64,000 nucleotides of DNA from Cyanophora paradoxa (Eukaryota; Glaucocystophyceae; Cyanophorales; Cyanophoraceae): the NCBI GenBank assembly GCA_004431415.1, contig QPMI01000188.1, forward strand, positions 62,001 to 126,000, given 5' to 3'. Of the stretch, positions 1 to 11,947 are shown piece by piece. The notes beneath the pieces are model-generated. The model did not search any database. It was not told the DNA's origin and worked only from the letters and a program-made list of their open reading frames with translations. The translations under genes and the position numbers were made by a program. Each line of letters begins with the position of its first letter. Position 1 is the first letter of the stretch.

Positions 1-722
1 CGGGCGCGCCGGCGGCGAGGGCGCGGAAGACGAGGAGCGGGGGGAGCGCTCCCGTCGCCTCCACGGCGTCCAGGGAGCGCGCGAGGTGCCCCGGGGGAGG
101 AGCAGCGACTCTGCTGCTGCTGCTGCTGCTGCGGCGGCGGCGGCCGCCTCGAGGAACGAGAGGAGCTCGGCGCCGTGCTCGGGGCCGAAGGGGGGCAGGA
201 ACGGCTCCGGGTCCGCCCGCTGCCGCCGCGACGGTGCCAGCGGGAGGGCCCGGCTCGAGACGGGGCGGGAGGAGGAGGAGCCGGGGGGCGGCCGGCGGCC
301 GGGGGGGGGGGGGGGGGGGGGGGGGGCGAGGAGGCGGCCGAGGGGCGGCCGAGGGCGCTGGCGGGGGCGGGGGCGGCGGGGCGGTGGCGAGGTTGCTGCG
401 GGAGGGCGTCAGACGCGGGGGGGCGGGGCGGGCCGGGACGAGGCGGGGCCCGCCGCGTATGCGCACCCCGAGACGAGGTCGACCAGGAGGCCGGTCGCCT
501 CTGCCGGCAGCTGCCGCAGGAGCTCCCGCCCGAACCTGCCCCACCGTCGGCCGGCGCGGCGCGGAGCGGAGCGGCGCGGGGCTGAAGAGGCGCACTGGAG
601 GGCGTGGGCGAGGGCTGCGTCGAAGGGGAGGCGCCGGAGGTGGGCGGGGGCGGCGGCCGCGTCACGCAGCTCCTCGAGCTGGGCCCGCAGGTAGGCGGCG
701 TGCAGGCCGTGGCGGCGGGCCG
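1..722 (-). pseudogene. Diverged VPS11 C-terminal fragment, cut by the window edge
   Basis: Read on the minus strand this matches the middle exons of the VPS11 copies further right. The exon containing HGLHAAYLRAQLEELRD and LPFDAALAHALQ is followed by an intron of the same type and then by FGRELLRQLPAEATGLL. VPS11 is a core subunit of the HOPS and CORVET tethering complexes at endosomes and vacuoles/lysosomes. This copy is more diverged than the tandem ones: it contains a CTG-repeat expansion near 110-135 and a 26-base G run at 301-326. It also stops matching at about 722, where the others continue with the exon that encodes HSHALYLARR. It is probably a decayed or truncated duplicate. The part left of base 1 is unknown. 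Confidence 0.6.
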
Positions 723-2655
723 TGGCGCCGGGCGGCGTGCAGAGCACGCCGCTATGACGACGTGGCCCTCGTATTCGGGCCCCGAAGCGCTGCGCCGGTG
801 GGTTCAGGGTCCGGGCGGGCGGTCGACGGGCCCGGGGGGGAGGGCGCGCGCGCGGGCCTAGGCCTGGACCCCGGAGCAAGTCGAGCGGCGCCTGCATCGG
901 CGACGCGACGAGGCCGTCCGAAGAAAGATGAGCTCGAGCCCGGCGGCTGCAGCGCCTGCCCTCCGGTACCTGCGCCTGTCGACGTCAGCCGCCCGGGGTG
1001 CCGGCGGGGCGGGGCGGGGCGGGGCGGGGCGCGCTTCACGAGGTCAGCGAGGAGGAAGACGAGGAGGCCGGCGCCGGCCCCGGGGTCCGGCGCCCGCTCC
1101 GCCCGCGCCGGCCCCCGGGCCAGGTCGAAGTGCGCGGAAACGTCGCCGCATGCGCAGGCGCGCAGCAGGTTCCGCACGGCCGCCGCCGTCGCCCGCCAGC
1201 CCCGCGCCCACGCCTCCGGGGCCCCGGGCGTCGACGAGGCCGCGGAGGGATCGGATCGAGCAGCTGCGGGGCGAGCTCGAGTGAGGGGCGGGTGGAACTG
1301 CTGGGGCCGAGCGGCGCCGGGCGCACCTAGGCTGTACGAGCTGCCCCTGGACGTCGACGCTGCGGCGCTCCGAGCGCCACCTCCGGCACCTCTCGAGCTC
1401 ACCTCTGACACCTGGCGAGTAAGGGGTAGGCACACCGACCGCCAAGCCTGGCCGAGCGAACACAGCAGCGACCGTCGGACGTCGAACGAATCCAGCACGC
1501 CGGCATTAGCTTAGCTTAGAGAGCCAACCAGCTGCCGCTCCGAATGACGCGGCTGGTTTTAGCTGGCATCGGGCTTCGGGAAGATTCATGCGGGCCTTCC
1601 GGCTGGCGTCGCATGCTTCATTCCCGCGGCATGGCCATGCAATGCGCGAAGCTGCTCGAACTGCGGGCCGGTGGCTTCGATGGGCGGGCGCGGAGAGGAC
1701 CGGCATCCATGCAGCGACGCCGAAGCATTGCCCGGCAGCCACACAAGGAGTGAAGTCGTCTCCAGCGTGCACCGCTGCCTCTTTGCCCCGAACAGCAAGA
1801 CTCTGCGAGCGTCTAGCCCAGCGGCTGCCACTCGATCTCCCGTGTCGCTGCGGCAAGTCGGCGAGAGGGCCTTGGCCGTTGCAATTGGCCTCGGCCCTCC
1901 GCGAGATAGGGGTACGCTAGCAATTCAGCCCAGCAATTCAGCCCAGCCTTCAGTTCAAGCAGCGTCGCACGCGTTCGACACGCAGACGCCAAAACGGTAC
2001 GCTCCCCGCGTATCTATGCCAATAGCAACCCATAGCGCTCGGAGCCGGGTCTCCGCTAGTACTGCGGGCTTGCGTCCAGCGGCCGACCGCGGCCGCGCCG
2101 CGAGGGAGAGCGGGGCCGTGCGCGTGGGAGTCTAAAGTGCTCAATGGCATCTAATCTGCGCGCATACGGAGGGAGGGACGGGCCATGCGTTCTGCTCCTC
2201 CCGTCCTAGGCTTGCGTCGGCATCGCCCGCGACCAGCGGGCTTCCGCCTGGCCAGCGGGCCTCCGCCGGGAACTGCCTGTTTGCTATACGAATAGATGCG
2301 CACCTTTCCCATTCGGTCGAAACGGTCTAGACCCTTCACTCGCTCGAGCTCCCGGAGCACACAGCTCACCGTGCGTGTGCGCAGAACGCACGGGCCAGGA
2401 TCTGAATCCGGACTGCCACTTTGGTTTGTCTTTGCGTCGACGTACGTCCGCTAGTACTGCGGGCCTTCGGCAGGCAAGGTAGCCTCCACATCCATGTCTC
2501 CCCGGCCCAACAGACTCCTTCTGATCTCCGCCTCTGTGCGCAGCAGGCCAGACTCTCTCTTCCGGCCACGAGCGTGGAGATGCGCGGTACCGAGGTCCTT
2601 CGTTCTTTTCTTTTCGCTTCTTTTCTCTCCCGCGTTTCCGAGCTCGTCCCTGCAG
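723..2655. other. Spacer with no confident gene
   Basis: No protein family is recognisable here. On the minus strand around 1045-1250 there is a helical-looking stretch (WRATAAAVRNLLRACACGD and onward) ending at a possible GTGAAG donor; it could be an exon of an unknown gene, but I found no partners for it. A short direct repeat (CCGCTAGTACTGCGGG) occurs near 2050 and again near 2447. The stretch from about 2490 to 2655 just precedes the first recognised F-box gene exon and probably contains its 5' end. Confidence 0.4.
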
Positions 2656-5358
2656 GCACCCGCGGCAATTGGAGGAGAGGCAGATGAGCTGGGAACGTTG
2701 GATGAGGCGTTCGCCGTCGCGGCTAGCAGATGCGCCGAAGTCTTCAGGTCGGCCGTCCGCCGCGCCGAGGCTGCTGAGGTCAGCTCGAGAATATCGATCT
2801 TTTGATCTTCGGACGCTCTCTGAACTCCCGTTTCCGCCGCCCGTCTTCAGGTCGAGAACAAGACGCTGAAGCGCAAGGTCGCCGAGCAGGAGGACGAGTT
2901 GAACGAGTTGCGGGTGCGGGACCAGCTCCCACCCTCCTGCCCTCCCGCCACGGCTCATTCCAGGCCGCGGCAGGAGCTCAAGCGGCGTCTGATAGCCCTC
3001 GAGGACCCGCACCCGGCGGCGGCGGCTAGCTCGCAGGACGCGCTCTTACAGCCTCGCCCCTTCCAGGCATCACCCGTTCCGGTAACGCGCTCGTTCATTC
3101 TGTCCTTGTGCAGACGACTGACTGGTCTCCCTGCATGCAGGAGAACGCTGGCGCGCCCCGCGTGGCGGCGACGGCGGAGGCGCGTGCGGCTCCCCTCGGC
3201 GACATCACGAACCAGCCGCCAGGCGGTCGCCGGCGGGACCACGAGAAGCGGACCGCGACCGTGGCCGTGCGCCGCTGTTCCCGTCGCCGACGCCGCCCCC
3301 TCGTCCCGACCTTCTCTCCCGCAGGCGGCGCAGGCGGCACCGCCTCCGCCAGTGGCCCCGCAGGCGGCGCGGGTAGCACCGCCTCCGCTAGCGGCCTCGG
3401 AGCCGGCGGGGATGCTCGATGCGCTGCCGGATGCCATCCTCGGCGACGCGCTCAGGGCGCTCGGGCTGTCGGAGTGCTGGCCGATGCGCCGCGTATGCAG
3501 GTCCGCCTCGCGATTGCCCTAATTCTGATTCCGTCTAAGCGAGCGCCGGCTCGCAGGCGTTGGAAGAGGGTGGTCGAGGAGACGGACTGGTCAAGCGTCG
3601 CGCTGTATCTGAAGGGCGTGGAGGGGTGCGATGCCGCGCTGGAGCGCTTCGAGGAGCGAAAGCTGCGGCTCAGCAGCGGCGCCAGCGTGTCTCTGCAGCT
3701 GGAGTTCGACAATATCTGGGAGATGCACAAGAAGATGGACGACAGCATAGTGGAGGAGCGCGTCTGGGCGGCGTCAGCAGCGGCCCGCCGGCTTCTCGAC
3801 GTCATTGCGCACAAGCACACCGGACCAGCGGGGCCGCGGGAGGTGGCAGTCGAGCTCGTCTGCACGCAGTGGTTCGCCCTCGAGCTGAAGCACCTTGGCG
3901 ACAACTTCCTGCCCGCCTACGTGATTGGCGTGCTGGAGGCGCTGCGCCCGGCAGACGGGTCAGCTCCAGCTGCCGCCAGCGCTCTGGAGAGCCTTGCCAT
4001 CGGCCTCGCCACTGGAGGCGACGCCGGTTTTCAGAAATTCCACCACAACGACGACAAAGGGCTCCCGTGGCCCTCAGCCGTGGATCTCAGAGCCGCCCTC
4101 GCGCCCTTCGGCAAGCTGCGCAGCCTCACCCTCGGCTTCAACTCTGCCGACGCTGGCGCCAGCCCGGAAGCTGCAGCCTCCATCGCCGCAGCCTGCCCCC
4201 GCTTGCGCTCCCTCGGGTTCGCCCCGCAAAAAGAATCGGTCGACCGTGTGCTGGCGGCCCTGGCGCCCCTGGCGCATCTGGAGGATCTCGGGGTGATGCG
4301 TTCAGTGTTCAGCGAAGCGGGGCTGGCTGCTCTCGCCGACGGCGCCGCGGGCAAAAGCCTCCGTGAGATTCCGTTCTCGGCCTCGACATCACTGTGCAAG
4401 TGCGTGTCCCCTCCCCCCCTCCCCCCCCCCGGGCTTCCCCGTTCCGTCTTTGTCGCTGATGAATGCCCCGTGTGCAGACGACGGGAGCAGCCGCGCGCGC
4501 TGCAATGGTCACAAACCGGTTGTGCTACCTGCAGCTTCCGAGGCCCCGTCCTTCTCGCGCTCAGCCGCATGCCGAAGCTCGAATCCGTCGGACCGCTGAT
4601 GGTCAGCCCCCGGAGCATTATTATTTGCTTCGTCGCACCCGCGCTGAGCCCCTCGCAGATGTCAAGTACGCTCGGACCCGACGAAGTGCGAGAGCTGGGC
4701 CGCATCGCAAGTCTGCGCAAGCTGTCCCTTCGCTTTCACGGCTATGGTATTGAGGCAGACAGCGGGAACCCTGCTATCCTGCGCGCTCTGGGAGATGCCC
4801 TCTCGAGCCTCCCATGCTTGGAGGAGGTGGACCTAGGATTGCAAAGTGAGCACCGCACCTCTGCCCTGCGGGCTCTCAGTCTCTCATCTGGGGCCGGGAC
4901 CAGATCATGTCGGATTCCCGGACGACGTGGTTGCTTTCCTCGGGGGCGCCGGCGTGCGGCGCGCCCTGACAGACTTCATTCTGGTGCACGAGGACGACCG
5001 GCCCCTCGCGGAGGCCGAAGCCGAGGCGATCGTGGCGCTGCCGGCCCTCCGGCGCCTCCACGTCAACTACGCCGCCCGATTCCCCGATCGACCCGGCCCG
5101 TTCGAGGCCCGCCCGTTCGAGGTGCACATGCCCTTAGCTTGCCCCTATCGAAAGATCTGACCCCGCCCGTGTCGCGATTCTGACCACTCCCTTGCCGCGG
5201 CCGCGCAGGTCCTCCGTGGCCTCCGCCCCGAGGTCGAAGTGCGGGTCAACGTGAAACATTCGTTTGACCGGGAAGAAGCGAAGGGGGTAGAGAGGGCCAA
5301 GGCCGCCATCAACGCGAGCTTCGCCGGGCGCTACCCCGCGGTCGTAGCGCAGTCCTGA
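2656..5358 (+). CDS. F-box / leucine-rich-repeat protein, multi-exon
   Basis: This is a predicted substrate adaptor of SCF-type E3 ubiquitin ligases. A coiled-coil region comes first (exons with AEVFRSAVRRAEAAE, then TLKRKVAEQEDELNEL). An F-box follows, LDALPDAILGDALRALGL...MRRVCR, and is completed across an intron at about 3500-3556 by RWKRVVEETDW. A long region with leucine-rich-repeat-like segments follows (for example FGKLRSLTLGF, CPRLRSLGF, ASLRKLSLRF and LPCLEEVDLGL). Most introns show GTGCG, GTCAG or GTGAG donors and CAG acceptors. The last exon begins after GCGCAG at about 5208 and stops at TGA 5356-5358. The start codon is not resolved: the first clear exon opens after a CTGCAG acceptor at 2655, so the 5' end lies upstream. 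The substrate is unknown. F-box identity comes from the family motif; the LRR assignment is my reading of the pattern. Confidence 0.72.
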
Positions 5359-5454
5359 ATAATGCCCGCACCGCACAAATGCATGTGATCATGAGTACAC
5401 GTGAGCGACTCGAGGCTACCGTAGCTTGCGAATCGCACAGGCTTGTGGGGGCCG

Positions 5455-7790
5455 GCTAGCCGGAGGGGGCGGGGAGGGGCCCGGAGGGGCGGGGATGAGG
5501 CGGAAGCCGTCCCGAGTCCTCTCGCGGGGCCGCCCGCCCCAGCGCCCCCACTGGGCCAGCAGCGCCCGCCCTCGGCCGCGCCGGCGGCGAGGGCGCCGCC
5601 TCCAGGCGCCCCCGCACCGCCTCCAGCTGCCGCCAGGCCGGCAGGCAGAGGGGGCACTCGCCCCCGCTCGGGGCCCGCTCGAGGCAGCGCCCGTGGTACG
5701 CGTGCCCGCAGCCGAAGTGCGCGGCCGGCAGGTCCAGCGGCGCCGCGCACGCCGCGCACTTCGACGACTGGCGGGGGGTACTGCGTCAGGGCTGGGGGGG
5801 GGGAAGAGAGGGGTAGGCGCGCCTGGTAGATCTCGGCGGAGGAGCGGAGGCGGTCGACGCCGGCGCGGGCGCGGGCGGTGCGCTGCCGGAGGGCCTCGGC
5901 GGCCGCCCCCTCCGCCTCCGCCACCTCTCGGCCCCAGGCGAGGGTCTTGGAGAGGTACCCCCGCACGTCCCCGAGGGTGAGGCCGCCCTCGCCGCCCTCG
6001 GCCGCGCCGGCGGCGAGGGCGCGGAAGACGAGGAGCGGGGAGAGCGCGCCCGTCGCCTCCACGGCGTCCAGGGCGCGCGCGAGGTGCCCCGGGAAGCGCC
6101 GCGCGTTGCGCGCGAAGAAGCGCAGCGCGGCGCCCCAGGCGTGGGGGTCCGGGGCGGGGGCCCCGGGGCGGGGCGGCGCAGGCGGCGAGGACGGCGTCGG
6201 CGTCGGCGGCCTCGACAAGACGTGGAGCCGCAGCAGCTCGCGGCGCTGGCCCAGGCGGCCCAGCAGCGCCACCAGGCCCGGCCGGAAGCCGAAGGCGTGG
6301 CAGAGCAGCAGCCCGTGGTGCGGGTCGAGGCCCGAGGCCGGCGCCTCCTCCGCCATGCGCGCCGCCCGCGCCCGCGCCCCTCCGAGCCCTCCTGCAGCAG
6401 GCACTCGAAGAGCGCGTTCGCCACGCGCGCGGGGGGCGGCCCCGCGGGGGCGGCGGCGGCGGCCTCGAGGAACGAGAGGAGCTCGGCGCCGTGCTCGGGG
6501 CCGAAGAGGGGCAGGAACGGCTCCGGGTCCGCCCGCTGCCGCCGCGACGGCGCCGGCGGGGTCGCCAGCGCCGGCGGGAGGGCCCGGCTCGAGACGGGGC
6601 GGGAGGAGGAAGAGCCGGAGGGGCGGCCGGCGGCCGGGGCGGGGAGGGGCGAGGAGGCGCCCGAGGGGCCGCCGAGGGCGCTGGCGGGGCCGGGGGCGGC
6701 GGGGCGGCGGCGAAGTTGCTGCGGGCGGCGTCAGGCGCGCGGGAGCGGGGCGGGCCGGGACGGCACAGAGCCCGCCGCGCACCCCGAGACGAGGTCGACC
6801 AGGAGGCCCGTCGCCTCCGCCGGCAGCTGCCGCAGGAGCTCCCGCCCGAACCTGCGCCGCCGTCGGCCGGCGCGGCGCGGCGCGCGGCGTGGCGCGGAGC
6901 GCGGCGCGACGAGGCGTGGCTGAAGAGGCGCACTGGAGGGCGTGGGCGAGGGCGGCGTCGAAGGGGAGGCGCCGGAGGTGGGCGAGGGCGGCGGCCGCGT
7001 CGCGCAGCTCCTCGAGCTGGATCCGCAGGTAGGCGGCGTGCAGGCCGTGCCGCCGGGCCAGGTAGAGCGCGTGGCTGTGCAGGCCGGCCGCCGAGCACGC
7101 CGCGATTGCCGCGCGCACGTCGAACGAGTGCCGCGCGGCGCCCTTCTCCTTCTCCTTTTCCGCCTGCGCCGCCGGTGAGGCGCGGGCGTGAAGCGGGGAC
7201 AGAGAGGCACGCCGGGCGGACCTCGAGGTCGGACCTGCGGCCGGACTTGCGGCCCGGGCGCTCCGGCGAGCCACTGCGGCGCGGCGCGAGCCGCCTCCGC
7301 GAGCGCTGCGAAGGCGGCGGCTGCTGCTGCTCGCCCTCCGCCGCGGAAGGCGCCTCGCCCGCCTCCGGCGCCTCCTCCACCCCCGCCTCGTCGCCCTCGC
7401 TGCCGCTGCGGGCGTCGGCGGCGGCGGCGGCCTCGGCGGCCTCCTGGTCGGCGTCGGCGCCCTTGCGGCCGATGAAGCGCGCCAGCCGCTCCGTGTCACG
7501 CAGCGGCGCGCGCGCGCGCTCCCGGGCCTCAGCGGACGACGGGCGGGAGCGAGGAGCGTTCTGTTACCTTCACGTAGCACTGGAGGAGCAGCGTGGTGTG
7601 CTCGCCTGATGCTCCTTTGCACAGGTGAAGCGTCTCCAGGAACTTGGTGAGGTTCTCGATTTGCCGCGGCGCGCGCCCACACGGGTGACGTTAGATGGGA
7701 GGGGGCGGGCCCGGCTGCGGCGCGCGCCTTGCCGCGCCGCCGTAGATCAGGCGGCGGATGACGCGGGACGACTCGCCGTGCGGGATCGGC
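5455..7790 (-). pseudogene. VPS11: VPS11 C-terminal half, tandem unit 1
   Basis: VPS11 is a core subunit of the HOPS/CORVET tethers in endosome-vacuole fusion. Reading right to left, the conserved pieces are ESSRVIRRLIYG, ENLTKFLETLH, TTLLLQCYVK, RDTERLARFIGRK, a low-complexity acidic linker, HSHALYLARRHGLHAAYLR, LPFDAALAHALQ, FGRELLRQLP and ADPEPFLPLFGPEHG. Next come a FARNARRFPGHL region, the PLLVFRALA...YLSKTLAW coiled coil ending SAEIYQ, and the C3H2C3 RING (CAAC...CGHAYHGRC...CPLC). The N-terminal beta-propeller and first solenoid part are absent. In this copy the GPPPARVANALFECL segment is in frame, but a missing C near 6380 breaks the frame of the next piece. After the RING the tail differs from the other units and stops at TAG 5455. 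It could be a truncated pseudogene or a short gene spoiled by sequencing errors. Confidence 0.7.
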
Positions 7791-8350
7791 GGGCCAGCGG
7801 GGCCCGCCCCGCCAAATGCAGATGGAGATCATGATACAGGCGCAGCTTAGCGCCAGCGCAGCATGTGCGCAAGCATTTAATGCGCATCGAAGCGCATGCA
7901 AAATGCACCGGCCCGCAAACGGCAAGAAGTCGACGCGCTAAAAGCTTAAATTTCGATCACTCGGTTCGCGTTCAGCCGCGTTCGCGAAGCCTGCGTCGTT
8001 TTCTGGGCCGGGGATGCCAACGGTGGCGATTGCGCCCTACCCCGGTGCCACTTTTGCCCCGGCGAATGCGCTCTACCCCGGTTGCAAAAAAACGCGGTGA
8101 AGGGAGACCAGCTGGCATGAGTGAAGGGCATGGCTGCACCGTGCTTACTGCGCAGTGAAACGCATCACACTCGGCGCCAGACCTTCGCCGTCCGGTACGT
8201 GCAGCCCTGACCGGTGCGCTCCGCCCGCCCGCGGCGCTTGGCATGCGCGTGCGATGGAGCTCATCGTTCGAGCAGGCTAGCCGCGACCTCGCGGATCGCG
8301 GCATCGCCGCGCTCTCAGATCTTCTCCTCTTCTCCACCAGCTAATCAGCC

Positions 8351-8863
8351 ATGGCTTCCCAGGTGCGTCGCCAGGGCCTCGCAGCGTCCGCATACATGCG
8401 TGAACGAATCGCCGCAGGATCGGGGCATTCGTGACGACTCCATCAAGGTGCGCGACAAGGTGCGCGGCGATCTTCTTCAAGTCGACGAGCTCGAGATGTT
8501 TTCCGCACGCGTTTTCTCGTCCGAGACGGACGCGAAGATCGGAGGTGAGTGCTGACGCCGACCCCTCCACCACTTTCGTTGACGATCTCGTTCGCAGCCT
8601 CGGCTGAGAGTTTGGCCAAAGACTTTTCCCAGGCCACGAAGAGCTTCGACCAAATCTGCAAAGACGTCGGCCTGGGCGCGAAGGCGCTTGGATTCGGCTT
8701 TGGAGTCGGCTCCTTCCTCGTCGGGGCCGGTGTGTTTATTCTAAGCGTCCGCCGCGGCCGTGTCCCACCGAGCGTCTCCGGCTTCGGGTGAGCTTATCGT
8801 CTGGTGCCGTGGTAGTGCCCTGTTGCTGAGCTCTTTCGCAGCAATGTTTCATCGCGTGTGTGA
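8351..8863 (+). CDS. Small one-helix membrane protein, tandem unit 1
   Basis: No family is recognised. The spliced reading is exon 1 coding MASQ, then an intron starting GTGCGTCGCC and ending CCGCAG. Exon 2 codes DRGIRDDSIKVRDKVRG...SSETDAKIG. After an intron GTGAGTGCTG...TTCGCAG, exon 3 begins ASAESLAKDFSQATKSF. Exon 3 carries one hydrophobic helix, ALGFGFGVGSFLVGAGVFIL, followed by a positive cluster RRGR, which suggests a single membrane anchor. A last small intron (GTGAGCTTAT...TTCGCAG) leads to NVSSRV and TGA at 8861-8863; if it is retained, the stop is at 8789-8791. The gene lies head-to-head with the VPS11 fragment, with about 500 bp between them. Total length is about 115 residues. 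Confidence 0.6.
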
Positions 8864-9074
8864 CGCGCATGCTCTAGATCTTTAATGGCGCACGTGCACG
8901 CAGCAAATTAGAGAGTTCACAGAGTCTCTCAGAGTATGTAGACAAGCGAATTAGAGAGTTGACAGCATGTGCTTGTTGCTTCTCTGGGTTTTGTGCGAAT
9001 CCGCCAGCTGCAGTGTGCATGTGCATGTGACGCCGTGGCACGGTCCGTGCTTCTGGATCGTTCCGAAGTTCGGG

Positions 9075-11390
9075 CTAGGCGGAGGGGGCGGGGAGGGGCC
9101 CGGCGCGGGCGTGGGCGAGGAATTCGGGGATGAGGCGGAAGCCGTCCTCCCGCGGGGCCGCCCGCCCCAGCTCCGCGAGCAGCTCGCGGTGCCGCTCGGA
9201 GGAGGGCGCCGCCTCCAGGCGCCCCCGCACCGCCTCCAGCTGCCGCCAGGCCGGCAGGCAGAGGGGGCACTCGCCCCCGCTCGGGGCCCGCTCGAGGCAG
9301 CGCCCGTGGTACGCGTGCCCGCAGCCGAAGTGCGCGGCCGGCAGGTCCAGCGGCGCCGCGCACGCCGCGCACTTCGACGACTGGCGGGGGGTACTGCGTC
9401 AGGGCTGGGGGGGGGGAAGAGAGGGGGGTAGGCGCGCCTGGTAGATCTCGGCGGAGGAGCGGAGGCGGTCGATGTCGGTGCGGGCGCGGGCGGTGCGCTG
9501 CCGGAGGGCCTCGGCGACCTCGCGGCCCCAGGCGAGGGTCTTGGAGAGGTACCCCCGCACGTCCCCGAGGGTGAGGCCGCCCTCGCCGCCCTCGGCCGCG
9601 CCGGCGGCGAGGGCGCGGAAGACGAGGAGCGGGGAGAGCGCGCCCGTCGCCTCCACGGCGTCCAGGGCGCGCGCGAGGTGCCCCGGGAAGCGCCGCGCGT
9701 TGCGCGCGAAGAAGCGCAGCGCGGCGCCCCAGGCGTGGGGGTCCGGGCGGGGGCCCCGGGGGCGGGGCGGCGCAGGCGGCGAGGACGGCGTCGGCGTCGG
9801 CGGCCTCGACAAGACGTGGAGCCGCAGCAGCTCGCGGCGCTGGCCCAGGCGGCCCAGCAGCGCCACCAGGCCCGGCCGGAAGCCGAAGGCGTGGCAGAGC
9901 AGCAGCCCGTGGTGCGGGTCGAGGCCCGAGGCCGGCGCCTCCTCCGCCATGCGCGCCGCCCGTGCCCGCGCCCCCTCCGAGCCCTCCTGCAGCAGGCACT
10001 CGAAGAGCGCGTTCGCCACGCGCGCGGGGGGCGGCCCGCGGGGGCGGCGGCGGCGGCCTCGAGGAACGAGAGGAGCTCGGCGCCGTGCTCGGGCCGAAGA
10101 GGGGCAGGAACGGCTCCGGGTCCGCCCGCTGCCGCCGCGACGGCGCCGGCGGGGTCGCCAGCGCCGGCGGGAGGGCCCGGCTCGAGACGGGGCGGGAGGA
10201 GGAAGAGCCGGAGGGGCGGCCGGCGGCCGGGGCGGGGAGGGGCGAGGAGGCGCCCGAGGGGCCGCCGAGGGCGCTGGCGGGGGCCGGGGGCGGCGGGCGG
10301 CGGCGAAGTTGCTGCGGGCGGCGTCAGGCGCGCGGGAGCGGGGCGGGCCGGGACGGCACAGAGCCCGCCGCGCACCCCGAGACGAGGTCGACCAGGAGGC
10401 CCGTCGCCTCCGCCGGCAGCTGCCGCAGGAGCTCCCGCCCGAACCTGCGCCGCCGTCGGCCGGCGCGGCGCGGCGCGCGGCGTGGCGCGGAGCGCGGCGC
10501 GACGAGGCGTGGCTGAAGAGGCGCACTGGAGGGCGTGGGCGAGGGCGGCGTCGAAGGGGAGGCGCCGGAGGTGGGCGAGGGCGGCGGCCGCGTCGCGCAG
10601 CTCCTCGAGCTGGATCCGCAGGTAGGCGGCGTGCAGGCCGTGCCGCCGGGCCAGGTAGAGCGCGTGGCTGTGCAGGCCGGCCGCCGAGCACGCCGCGATT
10701 GCCGCGCGCACGTCGAACGAGTGCCGCGCGGCGCCCTTCTCCTTCTCCTTTTCCGCCTGCGCCGCCGGTGAGGCGCGGGCGTGAAGCGGGGACAGAGAGG
10801 CACGCCGGGCGGACCTCGAGGTCGGACCTGCGGCCGGACTTGCGGCCCGGGCGCTCCGGCGAGCCACTGCGGCGCGGCGCGAGCCGCCTCCGCGAGCGCT
10901 GCGAAGGCGGCGGCTGCTGCTGCTCGCCCTCCGCCGCGGAAGGCGCCTCGCCCGCCTCCGGCGCCTCCTCCACCCCCGCCTCGTCGCCCTCGCTGCCGCT
11001 GCGGGCGTCGGCGGCGGCGGCGGCCTCGGCGGCCTCCTGGTCGGCGTCGGCGCCCTTGCGGCCGATGAAGCGCGCCAGCCGCTCCGTGTCACGCAGCGGC
11101 GCGCGCGCGCGCTCCCGGGCCTCAGCGGACGACGGGCGGGAGCGAGGAGCGTTCTGTTACCTTCACGTAGCACTGGAGGAGCAGCGTGGTGTGCTCGCCT
11201 GATGCTCCTTTGCACAGGTGAAGCGTCTCCAGGAACTTGGTGAGGTTCTCGATTTGCCGCGGCGCGCGCCCACACGGGTGACGTTAGATGGGAGGGGGCG
11301 GGCCCGGCTGCGGCGCGCGCCTTGCCGCGCCGCCGTAGATCAGGCGGCGGATGACGCGGGACGACTCGCCGTGCGGGATCGGCGGGCCAG
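9075..11390 (-). pseudogene. VPS11: VPS11 C-terminal half, tandem unit 2
   Basis: This has the same domain order as unit 1, with the cleaner C-terminus: the RING exon at 9075-9380 is followed by an HRELLAELGR-type helix and ends APSA, stop at 9075-9077. The intron before the RING (9381-9437, minus strand) starts GCGCGC and ends CGCCAG, a GC-AG intron joining SAEIYQ to SSKCAAC. The intron after LAHALQ (GTGCGCC...GGCGCAG) joins to FGRELL, as expected for VPS11. In this copy the EGARARAARMAEEAPASGL segment is in frame, but one G is missing near 10087 and one near 10037, breaking the frame around PLFGPEHG. No beta-propeller exons are present. The intact part would act as the C-terminal solenoid and RING of a tethering-complex subunit if it is translated. 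Confidence 0.7.
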
Positions 11391-11947
11391 CGGGGCCCGC
11401 CCCCGCCCAAATGCAGATGGAGATCATGATACAGGCGCAGCTTAGCGCCAGCGCAGCATGTGCGCAAGCATTTAATGCGCATCGAAGCGCATGCAAAATG
11501 CACCGGCCCCGCAAACGGCAAGAAGTCGACGCGCTAAAAGCTTAAATTTCGATCACTCGGTTCGCGTTCAGCCGCGTTCGCGAAGCCTGCGTCGTTTTCT
11601 GGGCCGGGGATGCCAACGGTGGCGATTGCGCCCTACCCCGGTGCCACTTTTGCCCCGGCGAATGCGCTCTACCCCCGGTTGCAAAAAAACGCGGTGAAGG
11701 GAGACCAGCTGGCATGAGTGAAGGGCATGGCTGCACCGTGCTTACTGCGCAGTGAAACGCATCACACTCGGCGCCAGACCTTCGCCGTCCGGTACGTGCA
11801 GCCCTGACCGGTGCGCTCCGCCCGCCCGCGGCGCTTGGCATGCGCGTGCGATGGAGCTCATCGTTCGAGCAGGCTAGCCGCGACCTCGCGGATCGCGGCA
11901 TCGCCGCGCTCTCAGATCTTCTCCTCTTCTCCACCAGCTAATCAGCC

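Noticed and set aside
301-326. The 26-base G run as a biological signal
   Set aside because: It lies in a decayed VPS11 copy where the other copies have a much shorter interrupted G-rich stretch; slippage or sequencing error is the simpler explanation.
5331-7925. An uninterrupted minus-strand reading frame of over 860 codons across the first VPS11 unit
   Set aside because: Most of it is in the wrong frame for VPS11. High GC content leaves few stop codons, so long frames arise by chance; the conserved pieces fall in three frames joined by splice sites.
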